Of a stretch of 64,000 bases of DNA, positions 1 through 10,706 are shown one piece after another. Origin of the DNA: Hemileia vastatrix (Eukaryota > Basidiomycota > Pucciniomycetes > Pucciniales > Zaghouaniaceae); assembly GCA_030280995.1 (NCBI GenBank), contig JASXTE010000002.1, forward strand, positions 2,151,001 through 2,215,000, in the 5' to 3' direction. Below the pieces are notes generated by a model. It was given only the letters and a program-made list of their open reading frames with translations. It had not been told where the DNA came from and made no database searches. The position numbers and the translations under genes are program-made. The stretch's first letter is position 1, and each line of letters opens with the position of its first letter.

Positions 1-136
1 CAATTTCTTCATATTTAAAACTCAAATAAATTAAATAAAACCCTTTTATATATAAAAAAAAATAATAACGCCAATCTTGCACGCCGTAATAACTCCATTT
101 ACATATTTAGGTGCCGTACTAAACTTTAGGCTACCA
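1..136. other. Unassigned AT-rich flank
   Basis: No gene or repeat is recognised here. Similarity to the A-type LTR begins at about 137, so this is whatever truncated the 5' LTR of A1. Confidence 0.5.
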
Positions 137-549
137 CAACGGATTTTAGTGAGGAGGGTCCAGGTGTAATGGGTGTATTTTTAATGGTCTGTGGTGTGCC
201 GAAGAGTGGATAGGTATGAGGTCAATGCAAGGAGGAGTAAAGGATATAAAAGGGGTTGGGTTTTTGGTTCGACATTCTTTAGAATTAAATTATAGATTGT
301 ATATATAGTTAATAGTGGTAAAGCTTTAGATAAATCATTATTATTATATCTTCCCTTATTTTCTCAGTAATAATTTCTAAATCTTAAATCTTTTGATTAT
401 TAAATTTCCAACCCTTTGTGAGATCTTGAGAATTTTAATATTACCTTTAAATTATATTAGTATTCTTCTTGAACATATCTCAAAGCAGTATCTCTTCATT
501 TGAGTCATCTTCAACACCCTTGACCTTGTGCGTAGGTCTTCCGGTGACA
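137..549 (+). repeat. A1 5' LTR, truncated at its left side
   Basis: This segment matches the downstream two fifths of the 3' LTR at 7,262-8,073, including the shared TATAAAAGG-like stretch and the end GTGACA at 549. About 400 bp of the LTR start is missing. The canonical LTR of this family begins TGTCAC and ends GTGACA. Confidence 0.85.
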
Positions 550-624
550 GTATAATTTAATTCTCCGTAGTTCTCATTCTTTGCACTACTACGTTCCTTT
601 TCAGGTGTTTTCTAAATTCTTAAA

Positions 625-1810
625 ATGGCACCTGTTCAACACACTCCTCCCACGGGAGCTACTACTAGAGCTCGCGCCAGAGGAAGGCCAACAGCCACAC
701 GGCCTTTTTCCTGCACTCACTCCTTAGAACCTCTCGACCTTAGAGAACGGAAACATTTAGTCCAATCTTTAGAAGACATCTCATAAGATTTTGATGACTC
801 TAGTGATGATGAAAAAGGAGAGGATACAATGCACGAAGCACCATCCTCCCCTGCTACTCACATTCTGGTCAACCTTCAGAACCTGGACCATCTAATTCTC
901 TGGAAGATTTCATGAGACTTTTCATGAAGACCTTTTTGAATTCAATGTCTTTGTAGGGATCTAAATTCAAAACTCCTTCTATGAAATCTCCTGATAAATT
1001 CAATGGAGAACATCCAGACAGATTGGGACCTTCTTGAAAACCTGCAAGCTCCTGTTCGACAATAACACTCAAACCTTCAATAATAACTGATCGAAGGTTG
1101 TTTACGCTTCTTCATTTCTAGCCGGAAAATCAGCAAGATGATTTGAACCTTATCTTCTCACGCTCTCTTCAACAGAAACCCACTTACTTATTAATAACTG
1201 GGAAAAGTTTGAAGACCAACTCTTTATGTTGTTTGGTGACCCTAATGAAACTGACAACGCAGAAATTGAACTTGATTTTCTTCACATGAGTGATAATAGA
1301 AAAGCCTCTGAATTTATTACAAACTTCAGAACACTTCAAACTCAGGTTGGTTGGAATGATGCTGTCCTCAAGTATCATTTCTAAAAAGGACTTCCTTCGA
1401 GGATTCTGGATCAGTTAAATCTTCACGGTCAGAAGATGACTACTTTAACGGATTAAATGGATCAAACCCTCAAACTGGACAGCATTTACCAAGGACGACT
1501 TCAACATCATCAATACGCCAACAAATCTCAAGGCCTAAATTTTATATCGGGACCTACTTCACACCCAAGGACAACTCAATCCTCCTTGACTCAATCTAAA
1601 CCCAATAAGGGAAAGGACAAACCTCGACCGAAAAGCTGGACCCCAGGCAATATCAGGAAATTACTGGATCCTAAAGGGGAACTTAAAGAAGCTGATTGGA
1701 AGAGGCAAGCAGATAATGGGTTATGTATGTATTGTGGGAATAAGCACAAGCTAGAAGATTGTGTGAAGTTGAAGGAAAGAGAAGGTACTAGTTCAAGGTC
1801 AAAAAACTAG
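625..1810 (+). pseudogene. A1 gag (capsid plus zinc knuckle), broken
   Basis: Gag is the structural protein that packages retrotransposon RNA. The most likely start is the ATG at 625. The N-terminus is rich in Pro, Thr and Arg, and an acidic stretch follows. The retrotransposon-gag region lies at about 960-1,450, and a CCHC-like knuckle beginning CMYCG lies near 1,731-1,770. Stops and shifts occur near 784, 910, 1,087, 1,381 and 1,453, so the frame is recovered only in pieces. The last 117 residues (from 1,457) are the longest open stretch and are basic, as expected for a nucleic-acid-binding Gag tail. Family assignment rests on order and motifs. No transcript boundaries can be seen. Confidence 0.8.
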
Positions 1811-1889
1811 TAGATAGTTTACTTGTGTGAAAAGATAACTATCTTATCTCTCCCAGTGCACAGAACCTCCATGTCTTAAGGACTGGAGT

Positions 1890-2477
1890 TGCCTTAAACT
1901 GCTTGAGATTCATTCTTTTTAAGGAGGATATCCCCATCAGTTGTCTTATAGACTATGGAGCTTCAATTTCTTTTGTTAGTTATCTTTTTCCGAGAAGTTA
2001 CAACTGACATTTACAGATATCGATTGAACTCCAATTTACTTGGTCGAATCAGAGGAAACCAAATATTGGGTAAGTAAGAAAGTTTTATGGGTTCTCAAAT
2101 TTCCAAACTTTACCCCCGTCGAGTGGAAATTATCAGTCTTGGATGTCCCAAGGATGGACGATACCATTCTTGGCCATGACTTTTTAATGCATTGGAATCC
2201 TGAAATTGATTGGTCACGGGGATTGACTTCCTCACGCACTAAGTATATTTCTAATTCTTCAATGCAGGTCAAAAGGGAGTTAAACAACCCGCCTGACAAT
2301 GTCCTGCTAGAGGAAAAATCTCTGCCAGATGACTTGCAAGCATCTGATCTTTCTCTAAATGAGAAATTGGCTAAACCTTCTAGCTCAATGACTAAACTCG
2401 AAGAGGATTTAAATTGCCTTGAAGTAATCAAATTAAGCTCTCTCAATTCTGGTCTTCCCTTTACAGATTCTCTCTAA
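1890..2477 (+). pseudogene. A1 aspartic protease and linker
   Basis: This is a retropepsin-type protease region between gag and reverse transcriptase. The active-site segment reads LIDYGAS at 1,945-1,965, matching the D-S/T-G-A motif with Tyr at the second position. A hydrophobic stretch precedes it, as in retropepsins. The downstream part (2,040-2,477) holds the late protease segment with a DDTILGHDFL-like block, then a Ser/Leu/Glu-rich linker to reverse transcriptase. A2 keeps the same linker on the minus strand at 29,234-29,509. Stops separate the catalytic block from the rest. Confidence 0.7.
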
Positions 2478-2499
2478 GATGATGAGGACAACCAAATCA

Positions 2500-3420
2500 A
2501 CATTGAAGCCATTAAATCAACTATACAGGAAATCTATCATGATTTCCTCGATTTTTTCTCAATCTGAAAGGCCGATAGGTTACCACCTCATTGACCCTAC
2601 AACCATCAAATAGAGTTAATAGGTCCATTACCTCTGGCAGGTCCTGTCTATTCTTTGTTGAAGGACGAACCTCAAGTTCTTTGAGACTACATTGCAGAGA
2701 ATGTAGCCAAAGGTTTCATCAGAACCAGTAAATCTCCAACCAGCTCCCCTGTTATTTTTGTAAAGAAAAAGGATGGTAGCCTTAGGTTGTGTGTTGACTA
2801 TAGAAAGCTCAACACAGTCACTAAGAATAATGCATATCCTGTTCCTCCTATATCATTGCTTCTTACCCTTTTCAATGGTTCTAATTTCTTTTCTAAAATT
2901 GATCATAGAGGCGCTTATAATCTTATTCTCATTGCTGAAGTTCATGAACCACTGACTGCAATGCGCACTAGATTTGGTAGTTTTGAATAGTTAGTTATGC
3001 CTTTTGGATTGTGTAACGCACCATCGACTTTTAAAAATTTTGTCAATGACATCTTTCAAGATTTTTTCGAACAATTTGTTGTCATCTATTAAGATGATAT
3101 TTTAGTTTTCTCAAAGACACTGGATGAACATATTCATCATGTTCAACAGCTTCTAAATCGACTTTGAGATCACGGTCTCTACGCCAAGCACAATAAATGC
3201 GAATTCCATCTTAAATCAATCGATTTTTTGGGTTTTACACTATCCACTGATTGTTTAGTCATGGACAACAAAAAGGTCCAAAAAGTCCTGGAATAGCCTG
3301 AGCCCAAAACCCTTAAATACCTCCAAGGATTTTTGGGTTTTGCAAATTTCTATAGAACATTTATTAAAGATTACTCTAAAACTATTTCCAATTTTACTTC
3401 TCTTCTTAAAAGTATTTTCC
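2500..3420 (+). pseudogene. A1 reverse transcriptase, broken
   Basis: This encodes Ty3-type reverse transcriptase, which copies element RNA to DNA. Recognisable blocks in order are the finger block with [15 protein letters not shown] at about 2,743-2,787, CVDYRKLN at 2,790-2,813, a MPFGLCNAPSTF block at 2,998-3,033, and the catalytic Y-x-D-D at 3,087-3,098. The x codon of that motif is TAA (3,090-3,092). The thumb block with FLGFTLSTD follows at about 3,225. Further stops lie at 2,684, 2,988, 3,166 and 3,295. Comparison with A2 shows that some of these arose from CGA (2,684) or TGG (3,295). The same TAA at the active site occurs in A2. Confidence 0.88.
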
Positions 3421-3945
3421 TTTTGTTTTTACTTCTACAGCACAAAAGGTATTTGAAGCATTGAAGACTGCATTTACCACAGCTCCAATTCTTTGAAACT
3501 TTTATCCTTCTGCTTTCACAATAGTCAAGACAGATGCAAGCAATTATGCTATTGAAGGGGTCATTTCTCAATTAAATCCTGAAACAAAATTGTTTCATCC
3601 TGTTGCTTTTGAGTCACACAAACTCATTGCAGCAGAATTAAATTATGAAATTCATGACAAAGAGCTTTTAGCTATTATTCATTGTCTTAAAAATGGCACA
3701 CTTTTCTTCTCAGCCTAGATACTCCTTTTCAAATTCTAACTGACTATAATGCTTTGAGATACTTTGTGTCTTCCAAAGTGTTAACCAGGGGTGAATTGAG
3801 GTGGTCTGAATTTCTGTCTGAATTTCCTTTTTCTATTTCCTATTGCCCAGGTAAGAACTGCATTGTCCCAGATATCTTGTCAAGTTGGGACAACATTTAC
3901 CCACAGTACAGGGATGCATTTGCTGAAAAAAGCCAGCTAATGTGA
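3421..3945 (+). pseudogene. A1 RNase H domain
   Basis: This is the RNase H region that removes RNA from the RNA-DNA hybrid. Key pieces are the TDAS metal-binding block near 3,530, the ELNYEIHDKELLAI block near 3,640-3,675, and a TDYNALRYF segment near 3,740-3,770. The frame is interrupted at about 3,700-3,716 by a stop and shift. The ending PGKNCIVPDILSSW at about 3,850-3,890 is the usual RNase H tail in which the catalytic pattern is normally ADALSR-like, here degraded. A2 has an equivalent minus-strand copy at 27,780-28,351. Confidence 0.82.
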
Positions 3946-4911
3946 AATCAATTTTAAATGAATCAAGGTTAAAGACTTATCAACTTAATTCGATGACAAT
4001 TCAATCTTTTCAAAATCCATTATTTAACATCCTCGAAGCTCAGTCAAAGGACAATTATTGTTTAGGGCTAAAAGACAAAATACTCTCGAAGCAAGGGGCC
4101 AAAAGATTTAGTATTGAATCAGGTCTATTAGTTTTTGAAGGTAGAGTAGTCATACCTGACAACAATGAAATAAAATTATGGATTTTCAATAGTCAACATG
4201 ATTCTCCATTAGCTGGTCATTTTGGGGTTGATAAAACCTACTAGTTAATAGCTAGGGATTTCATCTGGAAAAGGAATGACTAGAGAAATCAAGACCTATA
4301 TAAGAGCTTGTTACAAATGTAATAGGAATGAGGCTCCCAGTCACCGGAAGCATGGGTTGCTCCAACCACTTCCTATTCCCTCTAAACCTTGGGAATCCTT
4401 ATTGATGGATTTTATTTCTCAACTTCCTCTTTCTAATAATTTTGATGCTATATTAGTAATAGTAGATAGATTTTCAAATATGTCTATTTTTATTAAAACA
4501 ACTACTACTGCTACAGCAGAATATTTGTCAAAAATGTTTCTAGAATATGTATTTTACAAACATGGCTTACCTAATGATTTTATTTCAGATAGAGGTTCAT
4601 TGTTTGTATCCACATTATGGACTCAACTGTGTCAACAACTTAATATCACGAGGAATCTTTCCACGGCCTATCATCCTGAATCCAATGGGCAAACGGAAAG
4701 GGTCAACCAAATCCTTGAACAATACCTTCAAATGTATGTCAGTTACCAACAAGACAATTGGACCACATGGTTACCATTGGCCGAATTTGCTTATAATAAC
4801 TCAACTCATTCTTCAACACAAAAATCTCCTTTCAAAACTGTATATGGAAGACATCCTCAATTCAACTCAATCCATGTAGGAGCTAATCATCCTGCTGAAC
4901 ATTATCTTTGA
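3942..4911 (+). pseudogene. A1 integrase (zinc-binding and DDE core)
   Basis: Integrase inserts element cDNA into the genome. An H-H-C-C zinc domain is visible from HDSPLAGHFG (about 4,198) to CYKCNRN (about 4,312-4,330), with one stop and a frameshift near 4,242-4,280. The catalytic core is open from 4,276 to 4,911. Its first Asp lies in LLMDF (about 4,400), its second in ISDRGS (about 4,585) and its Glu in GQTERVNQ (about 4,690). It is the best-preserved domain of A1. A stop ends it at 4,909-4,911 and the next frame continues into the C-terminal domain. Confidence 0.9.
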
Positions 4912-5445
4912 ACGATATCACAACTCCAAAGGGAACTTAAATCAAATTTGGAATTAGCAAGTCGAAGGTACAAGGAACAGGCCGACAAACATTGACATCT
5001 TCTCCTTCTTTTAAACCAGGCGACAAAGTATGGCTTGAAACACAAATTATTTGAACCATCAAAGAAACTAGCTGAAAAGCGCTTGGGACCATTCGAAATT
5101 GACTCTGATGTATATAAAACTGCATTTCAACTCAAGCTACCTCCTAAATGGCAGGCTATTCACCTTGTTTTCCACGTATCTCTCCTGGAACTGGCTCAAG
5201 AAACATACCCGGGAAAGAACCAAACTCCTTCAGAACCGGTTGAAGTAAAAGACCATCTAGAGTGGGAAGTAAGTTGTATCCTTGATTCAAGAAAGCGCAA
5301 TGGGAAACTCCAATACCTCGTGGAATGGGAAGGCTTACTTGATGATTCAGACAAAACATCCTGGGAACCAGCCATCAATGTTTCTAATGCCCCTGAACTC
5401 CTAAAATCTTTTCATCTTAAATATCCTTTAAAACCAAAACCTTAA
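4912..5445 (+). pseudogene. A1 integrase C-terminus with chromodomain
   Basis: After a frame interruption, an open frame from about 5,035 to 5,445 carries the GPF-type integrase tail (KRLGPFEI at about 5,077-5,100) and the HLVFHVSLL block. A chromodomain follows at about 5,260-5,420, shown by the YLVEWEG core and a W-E-P ending. Chromodomains bind modified histone tails and steer integration to matching chromatin, which makes family A a chromovirus. The frame ends with TAA at 5,443-5,445. A minus-strand copy in A2 lies around 26,240-26,760. Confidence 0.9.
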
Positions 5446-6253
5446 AACTCTCTTTTTTTCTTTTCCTTATCTTTTTCTTTCTTCTCTTTAAAATCTAAAA
5501 CATCTCTACCTCTAAAATTTCCTTATTCTTTGTTTTCTTCTTTCTTCTTTTTTTTTCTTTCAAAAGTTTTTCAACCTTCTTTAAAATAAATAAAATTAAA
5601 TTAAAATTAAATTAAATTAAATTAAATTAAATTAAAAAAAATTAAAATTAAATTAAATTAAATTAAATTTAAGTAAAATAAAATAAAATTAAAAATAAAA
5701 ATAAAAACAAAATTAATAAAAAATTCATAAAACCTTCTAAAATTTCTTTAAAATTTCTTTTCTTTTCTTTCTTTTCTTTTCAAATTTACTATATACATTT
5801 TTTCCTTAAAAAATTCTTTTCCTTGAACTATCAAAATTTTTCACAAACGCAACACGAAAATTTTTCTTGAATTTCAATTCAACCTCTAAATCTCTCTTTT
5901 AAGATTTTTTTGAAAAAATTACTCCTTTCTTTCAAATTCTTTTAAAAATTATTTCTTCTCTTCTTTTTCTTTTTTCTTTTCAAAATTTAAACTAAAACTC
6001 CTTCAATTAAATATTCTTTCATTTCTTCTTTTATTCAAATTTATTCTTCTTTCAAAATTAAAAAAAAAAAATTATTCAAATATTTTTCTTTCTTTTTTTT
6101 TCTTTTGCTCTCAAAATCTTGTAAAATAAATATTAAAATTTTAATTAAAACAACAAAATAAAATAAATAAATACACAAATTTTTTCTACTTTTCTTTTCC
6201 TCTTTCTTTCTTTTCATTTTTTCCTTCCATTTTAAATTTTTACCTTTATTCTC
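5446..6253. repeat. Low-complexity T/A-rich spacer of element A1
   Basis: This is pyrimidine-rich and poly-A/T sequence with repeated AAATT units (about 5,580-5,700). It separates two convergent genes, pol on the plus strand and the cysteine-cluster gene on the minus strand. No coding feature is seen. A2 has a matching spacer at about 25,938-26,230. Confidence 0.75.
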
Positions 6254-7166
6254 TCAAACCAATCCCTTCACCTTCTCCAAATTCACCCTTATTTCCTTCC
6301 TACATTTTGCGAAAACCTCCTCCTCTCCTACTGGTACCACTTCCCTGATTTCCAGTGACTCTTTGGCCACATCAAAGGAGGAAGAATTGACAATCTTATT
6401 GACTTCACCGCTTAACTCTTTCATGAATTGAGTTTGTTGACCTTGGCAAGTTTTTTTTGACCATACCTGGTCGAGAGTCTCTTCGTTGTCCTCCCTCAAA
6501 TCAGCCACTGGTTGATCTGCCTCAACTGGCAGTAATGGTGCAGCTTCCGCAATCAGAACTTCTGTGATGACATCTGAATTCTAAAATAAGATCATCAGTA
6601 ACAAAGTTTTTAAAATAACAGAAGAATGGACTTACTTTGAATAATGGGTCAGCTTCTAGAAATAACTTTGTTGTGACTTCCACCATCACTTCTTTTTCCT
6701 CGTCGTCATCTTCGATGACCATCCACCTTAAGATGGGGACTTCCTCCTCATATTCCTCCACCAATTCATCCACCTCCTTTTCTACCCTTCGTTTTGTACC
6801 CGTAGCTTGGGTTACCTAGGTCGCCATGGTGTCCTCCGCTTCCTCCTCAACTGCTTCTGATTGATCATCACCAATGGACACGTCCCATATATCTTCGAAA
6901 ACTTTCTTGGTCTTGAAAAATACCCAATATTTGGTCTTGGTAAATCTTTGTTTGATGTCAGAATTTTTGGCTAAAGCATCTCAAGCCACCCTTCTCCATT
7001 GGCAAAACTCTCATTTATGGCAAGGACCTCAAGTAGCCATGCTTTCCACACAGAAGTATTCTATCTATTCACAAGCCGTGCATGCTTGGGAGTACTGTCA
7101 AGTAACAAGCCCACCATCCGCTTTGGGGTGAGGAGGCGTGGGAGCTGGAGTTGGAAAAGCTGACAT
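6254..7166 (-). pseudogene. A1 antisense Zn2Cys6-like gene, two exons, six stops
   Basis: The gene runs opposite to gag/pol. It starts at an ATG (7,164-7,166) 95 bp inside the 3' LTR and stays in one frame to 6,636. A 55-bp intron follows (6,581-6,635, GTAAGT to TTTTAG), then a second exon to the stop at 6,254, giving about 285 codons. The N-terminus is Pro-rich. The cysteine cluster matches the A2 copy, with spacing C-x2-C-x6-C-x12-C-x2-C-x6-C, but two cysteines of its second half are now TGA. Then come a W-x-F-K-T-K basic block, a strongly acidic Glu/Asp region and a helical acidic exon 2. Six TGA or TAG codons interrupt exon 1, while exon 2 is open. The Zn2Cys6 spacing suggests DNA binding. 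Function and target are unknown. Confidence 0.72.
6581..6635 (-). other. Spliceosomal intron of the A1 antisense gene
   Basis: This 55-bp GT-AG intron has donor GTAAGT and acceptor TTATTTTAG on the minus strand. Removing it joins two open frames in phase 0, which would be unlikely by chance. Confidence 0.75.
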
Positions 7167-7261
7167 AATAAATGAATAAACAAGAATTAAATAAAGGGAA
7201 AATAGTTTTGGAAGTATATGTCTCACACTCAACGGAGCATGAGTTTTTATACTCGGGTATC

Positions 7262-8073
7262 TGTCACACGCCACGTGACACTTGAGGCAAAATCAGCTCA
7301 TTAAATCAATAATACAGAGGTCTAAATCCATACTTGAAGCGCAGAAAGAAATTCTACGTAGCAACTGCGACTTTCCTTTGTGTTCTCACTATTCAACCCC
7401 ACTAGCCTAAACTCTAAATCTAAATTAGTCAATCTCTCAATAGTGTGTCTCAGTCTTTTCCTCAATAAGTGACACACAGCGCAATAGTCAATGTAATAGT
7501 ACACTAAAAGGTTTATTAAATGTCTGTGAATTATTAAAATGGGTACTGAGCATGGACAGAATGGTTAGTGGAGGATTAAAGGGTTGACAGATGTTAGTGA
7601 GGAGAGTCCAGGTGTAATGGGTGTATTTTTTAATTGTCTGTGGTGTGCAGAATAGTGGATGGGTATGAGGTCAATGCAAGGAGGAGTAAAGGATATAAAA
7701 GGGGTTGGATTTTTGGTTTGAAATTCTTTAGAATTAAATTATAAAGACGTATATTTAGTTAATAGTGGTAAAGCTTCAGGTTAAATCATTATTATTGTAT
7801 CTTTACTTATTTTCTTGGTAATCATTTCTAAATCCTAAATCTTTTGATTATTGAGTTTCCAAACCTTTGTGAGATCTTAAGAATCTTAATATTACCTTTA
7901 AATTATATTAGAATTCTTATTGAACATATCTCAAAGCAGTAGCTCTTCCTTCAAGTCATCTTTGAATCCCTTCTCTGATCATTTCCTCTGTGCTTCGAAG
8001 AAGTTTCTAAACTACTCTCCTCATCTCACTTCCAGGAACACCCTCAACCTTGTGCGTAGGTTGTCCAGTGAGA
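7262..8073 (+). repeat. A1 3' LTR (812 bp)
   Basis: It begins TGTCACACG and ends GTGAGA, a mutated form of the GTGACA end seen in the other copies. It is similar over its length to A3 (49,354-50,163) and, in reverse, to 24,654-25,485. It holds the TATAAAAGG promoter-like stretch at about 7,695. No target-site duplication can be tested because the 5' end of A1 is lost. Confidence 0.9.
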
Positions 8074-9297
8074 TTTGTCCAATTGATTTAAATCTGTTTT
8101 CATAATGAATTCCCAACAGCTTTCCAACCACTTCCCAACATCTTTAAATGAGGGGCATTGCTAGAAATACCCCCCCCCAAATTTTCTGTGGTGAATCAGA
8201 TAAAAAAGGAAAATAAAAGTAGCATTATACTGAAATATAAATCACAGAAGGGAAGAATATACACATTATACCAAAGAGTTAATAGCATATTTAATATAAG
8301 AATGAGCATTATCTATCTGTATAGAAATATAGAATAGAAAAAAAATAAAAAATTCTTATTCCCCTTTATGACTCCTAAAAAATCCTTAGTGCTTCAAGAA
8401 TCTTAAACAATTAATATAAACTCTGATTGCATTTATATATAAAAAATATAAATATATAACTCTATTTACAATGACTATTTAAAAATACTTAGATGCGCAC
8501 TTATTTACACTACAGCACATTTTTGTTTTGCCATGGGGCCCAAAAATTACACAACAGTTATGCAACAGTTACAAAAAAGTTCTTTTTTGCACTTAAGACC
8601 CTCCTAAGACCTTTTAGCACAAAAAATAATTGTTACTTAACTGTTGCATACTTGTTGCGCCATTGTTTTTCCCCAACACAAAACAAACATTTATTGCTGT
8701 GTTATACTCAATCAGTCTAAAGTGTGCATGATAGTGGTATGCTTTTCTTTTATTACATTTCAAATAGCTATCCACCCACTACTTCTCTTTCTTCATCCTC
8801 ACAATAACTATCCTCACCCTTGGTTCTTTTGACGATTGCTTTTCCTATTCCATTTACTTTACGCTTTTTTATTCTCTTTCTTTTTAATCTAAAAATTATA
8901 ATACCCTTTTTATTTTCACATGCTTTTCTTATGATATATCTTTTCTTCTCCTTTATAAGGTGATCATTGAATCTTAAGTGAAGATTGTAATTCTTCATTT
9001 TTCTTTTTTAATTATATTTGATTGCTTTTACTTTTATTTTAATGATTTTATTGAATCTTTTAATTATTTACTTATTTTGTTCATTTTTCCACTTAGATGT
9101 TTTAACATTATCTGAAGTATTGTATTTTTTTGTTATTAATCACAGTTATTTTGAAAAATATAATTACATGGAATCAAAGACTGATCTACATATAGTAACT
9201 TATAGGTGAGCTTTTCAGGGATGATCTTGTGCAATAATAATTAGCTATTAGTAGTAAAGCAGTTGTATTGAAGATATTGACTTCATTAAAGATATTA
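8074..9297. other. Gene-free AT-rich interval
   Basis: No coding gene is supported. The stretch holds poly-A/T runs, a short motif at 8,152-8,205 also found at 38,976-39,014 and 48,776-48,818, and facing copies of CAACAGTTATGCAACAG-like and TAACTGTTGCATA-like sequence near 8,556-8,575 and 8,638-8,665 that could fold together. Confidence 0.5.
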
Positions 9298-9328
9298 GGG
9301 GGTGTCAGTTCTGGCAAATCCGCACTTA
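9298..9328 (+). repeat. Harbinger left terminal inverted repeat
   Basis: This 31-bp repeat is identical in reverse complement to 12,320-12,350. It is followed at once by three more AAATCCGCACTT-type copies (to about 9,380) in both orientations, which are candidate transposase-binding sites. Confidence 0.93.
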
Positions 9329-9604
9329 CAAATCCGCACTTAAATTTGACCAAATCCGCACTTAAATAAGTGCGGATTTCCAAAACACACTAGCCCCAAT
9401 ACTGGTGGATTTCAAAATGAAATAAGTCACTTATTTCACTCAAATCCGCACTTTCTCAACCAAAAGTGCTGATTTCACCATCAAGTCCCATTTCACTGAT
9501 TTGTCAGCATCATCCCATTCATACGCAGCACTCCGCAGAATAACACTTCATAACTCAAAACATCGTACATCACTTACATCTTCATATCATATCATATAAG
9601 AGTT

Positions 9605-10300
9605 ATGCCTTCCTCACTTTCAAATCGTGATAAATTACATAAAGCAATGACTTTCATGGCTCTTGAACTGCTCTTGGACTCTGATTGCGATTCTGATTCT
9701 GATCTAGAAGAAGATTTTGTCTTTTTATCAAAAATGGCCACGAAACGTTACCTTCTTCCCAGAAAGCCTCAAGTACTTCATACCCCCAAGTACACCATCC
9801 AAACACTTCTTAACCTATCTACACCCAGTTTTAGACAGCTGTTCAGGACTTCTCAGGAATGTTTCCTTAAATTGCTTGAGCTTATTCAGGATCATCCCAT
9901 ATTTCACAATAATTCTCAAAAAGAACAACGACATCCTTCAATTCAATTGGCCATCACACTATGTCGTTTGGGTTCAAATGGTAATGGAGCCGCTTTGAAA
10001 CGTTTAGAAAATGTCTTTGATTTAGGGTATGGTTCAGTTAACACTTATACCAAACGATGTATCACTGCCATCAACTCCTTGGAATCTCAACTTCTCACCT
10101 GGCCAACAAAAATGAAATCGCATATTTTCAGCAAACACATATTTTTTCAGTCACTCTCTTTTTTTTCTTCACTCATATCCGTTTTCTCCTCTCTTCCTAC
10201 ATCACTCAATCAATTTCACTTATATTTCTTTTTTCTCAACTCATCTCTCCAGGTAAGTCATTTTATTCATTTTAAACAGAGTGTGAAAATAGGAGGATGA
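9605..10300 (+). pseudogene. HARBI1-like transposase, N-terminal part only
   Basis: The open frame is 231 codons. Roughly the first 165 residues (to about 10,110) look like the N-terminal helical part of Harbinger nucleases. An acidic Asp-rich patch comes first, then a FRQLFRTSQECFLKLLELI-type segment and a LAITLCRLGSNGNG block with a YGSVNTYTKRCI stretch. HARBI1 proteins normally continue into a DDE nuclease with the conserved I-D-G-T block. That part is absent. The frame instead runs into a Phe/Ser-rich low-complexity tail and into the 123-bp repeat array, where it stops. The start ATG at 9,605 follows an AT-rich leader. A minus-strand partner gene lies at 11,494-12,010. Confidence 0.78.
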
Positions 10301-10706
10301 ACTCTGTTCTTCGGGCGAAGAACAGAGTTCACTTCCATTCACTTATATTTCTTTTTTCTCAACTCATCTCTCCAGGTAAGTCATTTTATTCTTTTTAAAC
10401 AGAGTGTGAAAATAGGAGGATGAACTCTGTTCTTCGGGCGAAGAACAGAGTTCACTTCCATTCACTTATATTTCTTTTTTCTCAACTCATCTCTCCAGGT
10501 AAGTCATTTTATTCTTTTTAAACAGAGTGTGAAAATAGGAGGATGAACTCTGTTTTTCGGGCGAAGAACAGAGTTCACTTCCATTCACTTATATTTCTTT
10601 TTTCTCAACTCATCTCTCCAGGTAAGTCATTTTATTCTTTTTAAACAGAGTGTGAAAATAGGAGGATGAAGTCTGTTCTTCGGGCGAAGAACAGAGTTCA
10701 CTTCCA
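10216..10706 (+). repeat. Four-copy 123-bp tandem repeat with hairpins
   Basis: The junction CCAG|GTAAGT recurs at 10,252, 10,375, 10,498 and 10,621, giving an exact 123-bp period and nearly identical units. Each unit ends with a 14-bp inverted repeat (AACTCTGTTCTTCG and its complement) separated by only 2 bp. The third and fourth units each carry a point change in the left arm. Each unit also has a pyrimidine tract, then CAG, then GTAAGT. Confidence 0.95.

Larger units (their letters stand above)
137..8073 (+). mobile_element. A1: Ty3 chromovirus LTR retrotransposon, degenerate
   Basis: The element has a truncated 5' LTR (137-549), gag, protease, reverse transcriptase, RNase H, integrase and a chromodomain in Ty3 order on the plus strand. 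A T-rich spacer and an antisense cysteine-cluster gene follow, and then a complete 3' LTR (7,262-8,073). The C-terminal chromodomain places it among chromoviruses. Every domain carries stops or frameshifts, so this copy cannot make an intact polyprotein. Related copies in the window are A2 (minus strand, 24,654 onward) and the solo LTR A3 (49,354-50,163). Confidence 0.93.

Noticed and set aside
2036..2446. 136-codon minus-strand frame over the A1 protease linker
   Set aside because: It is a shadow of the plus-strand frame, which matches A2 and lies in Ty3 order.
6874..7131. 85-codon plus-strand frame in the A1 3' region
   Set aside because: It has a similar frame in A2, but it is the complement of the cysteine-cluster gene. 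The minus-strand reading has an ATG, conserved cysteines and an in-frame intron.
8493..9209. Short frames around 8,493-9,209
   Set aside because: AT-rich, hydrophobic low-complexity translations with no homology cue or splice support.
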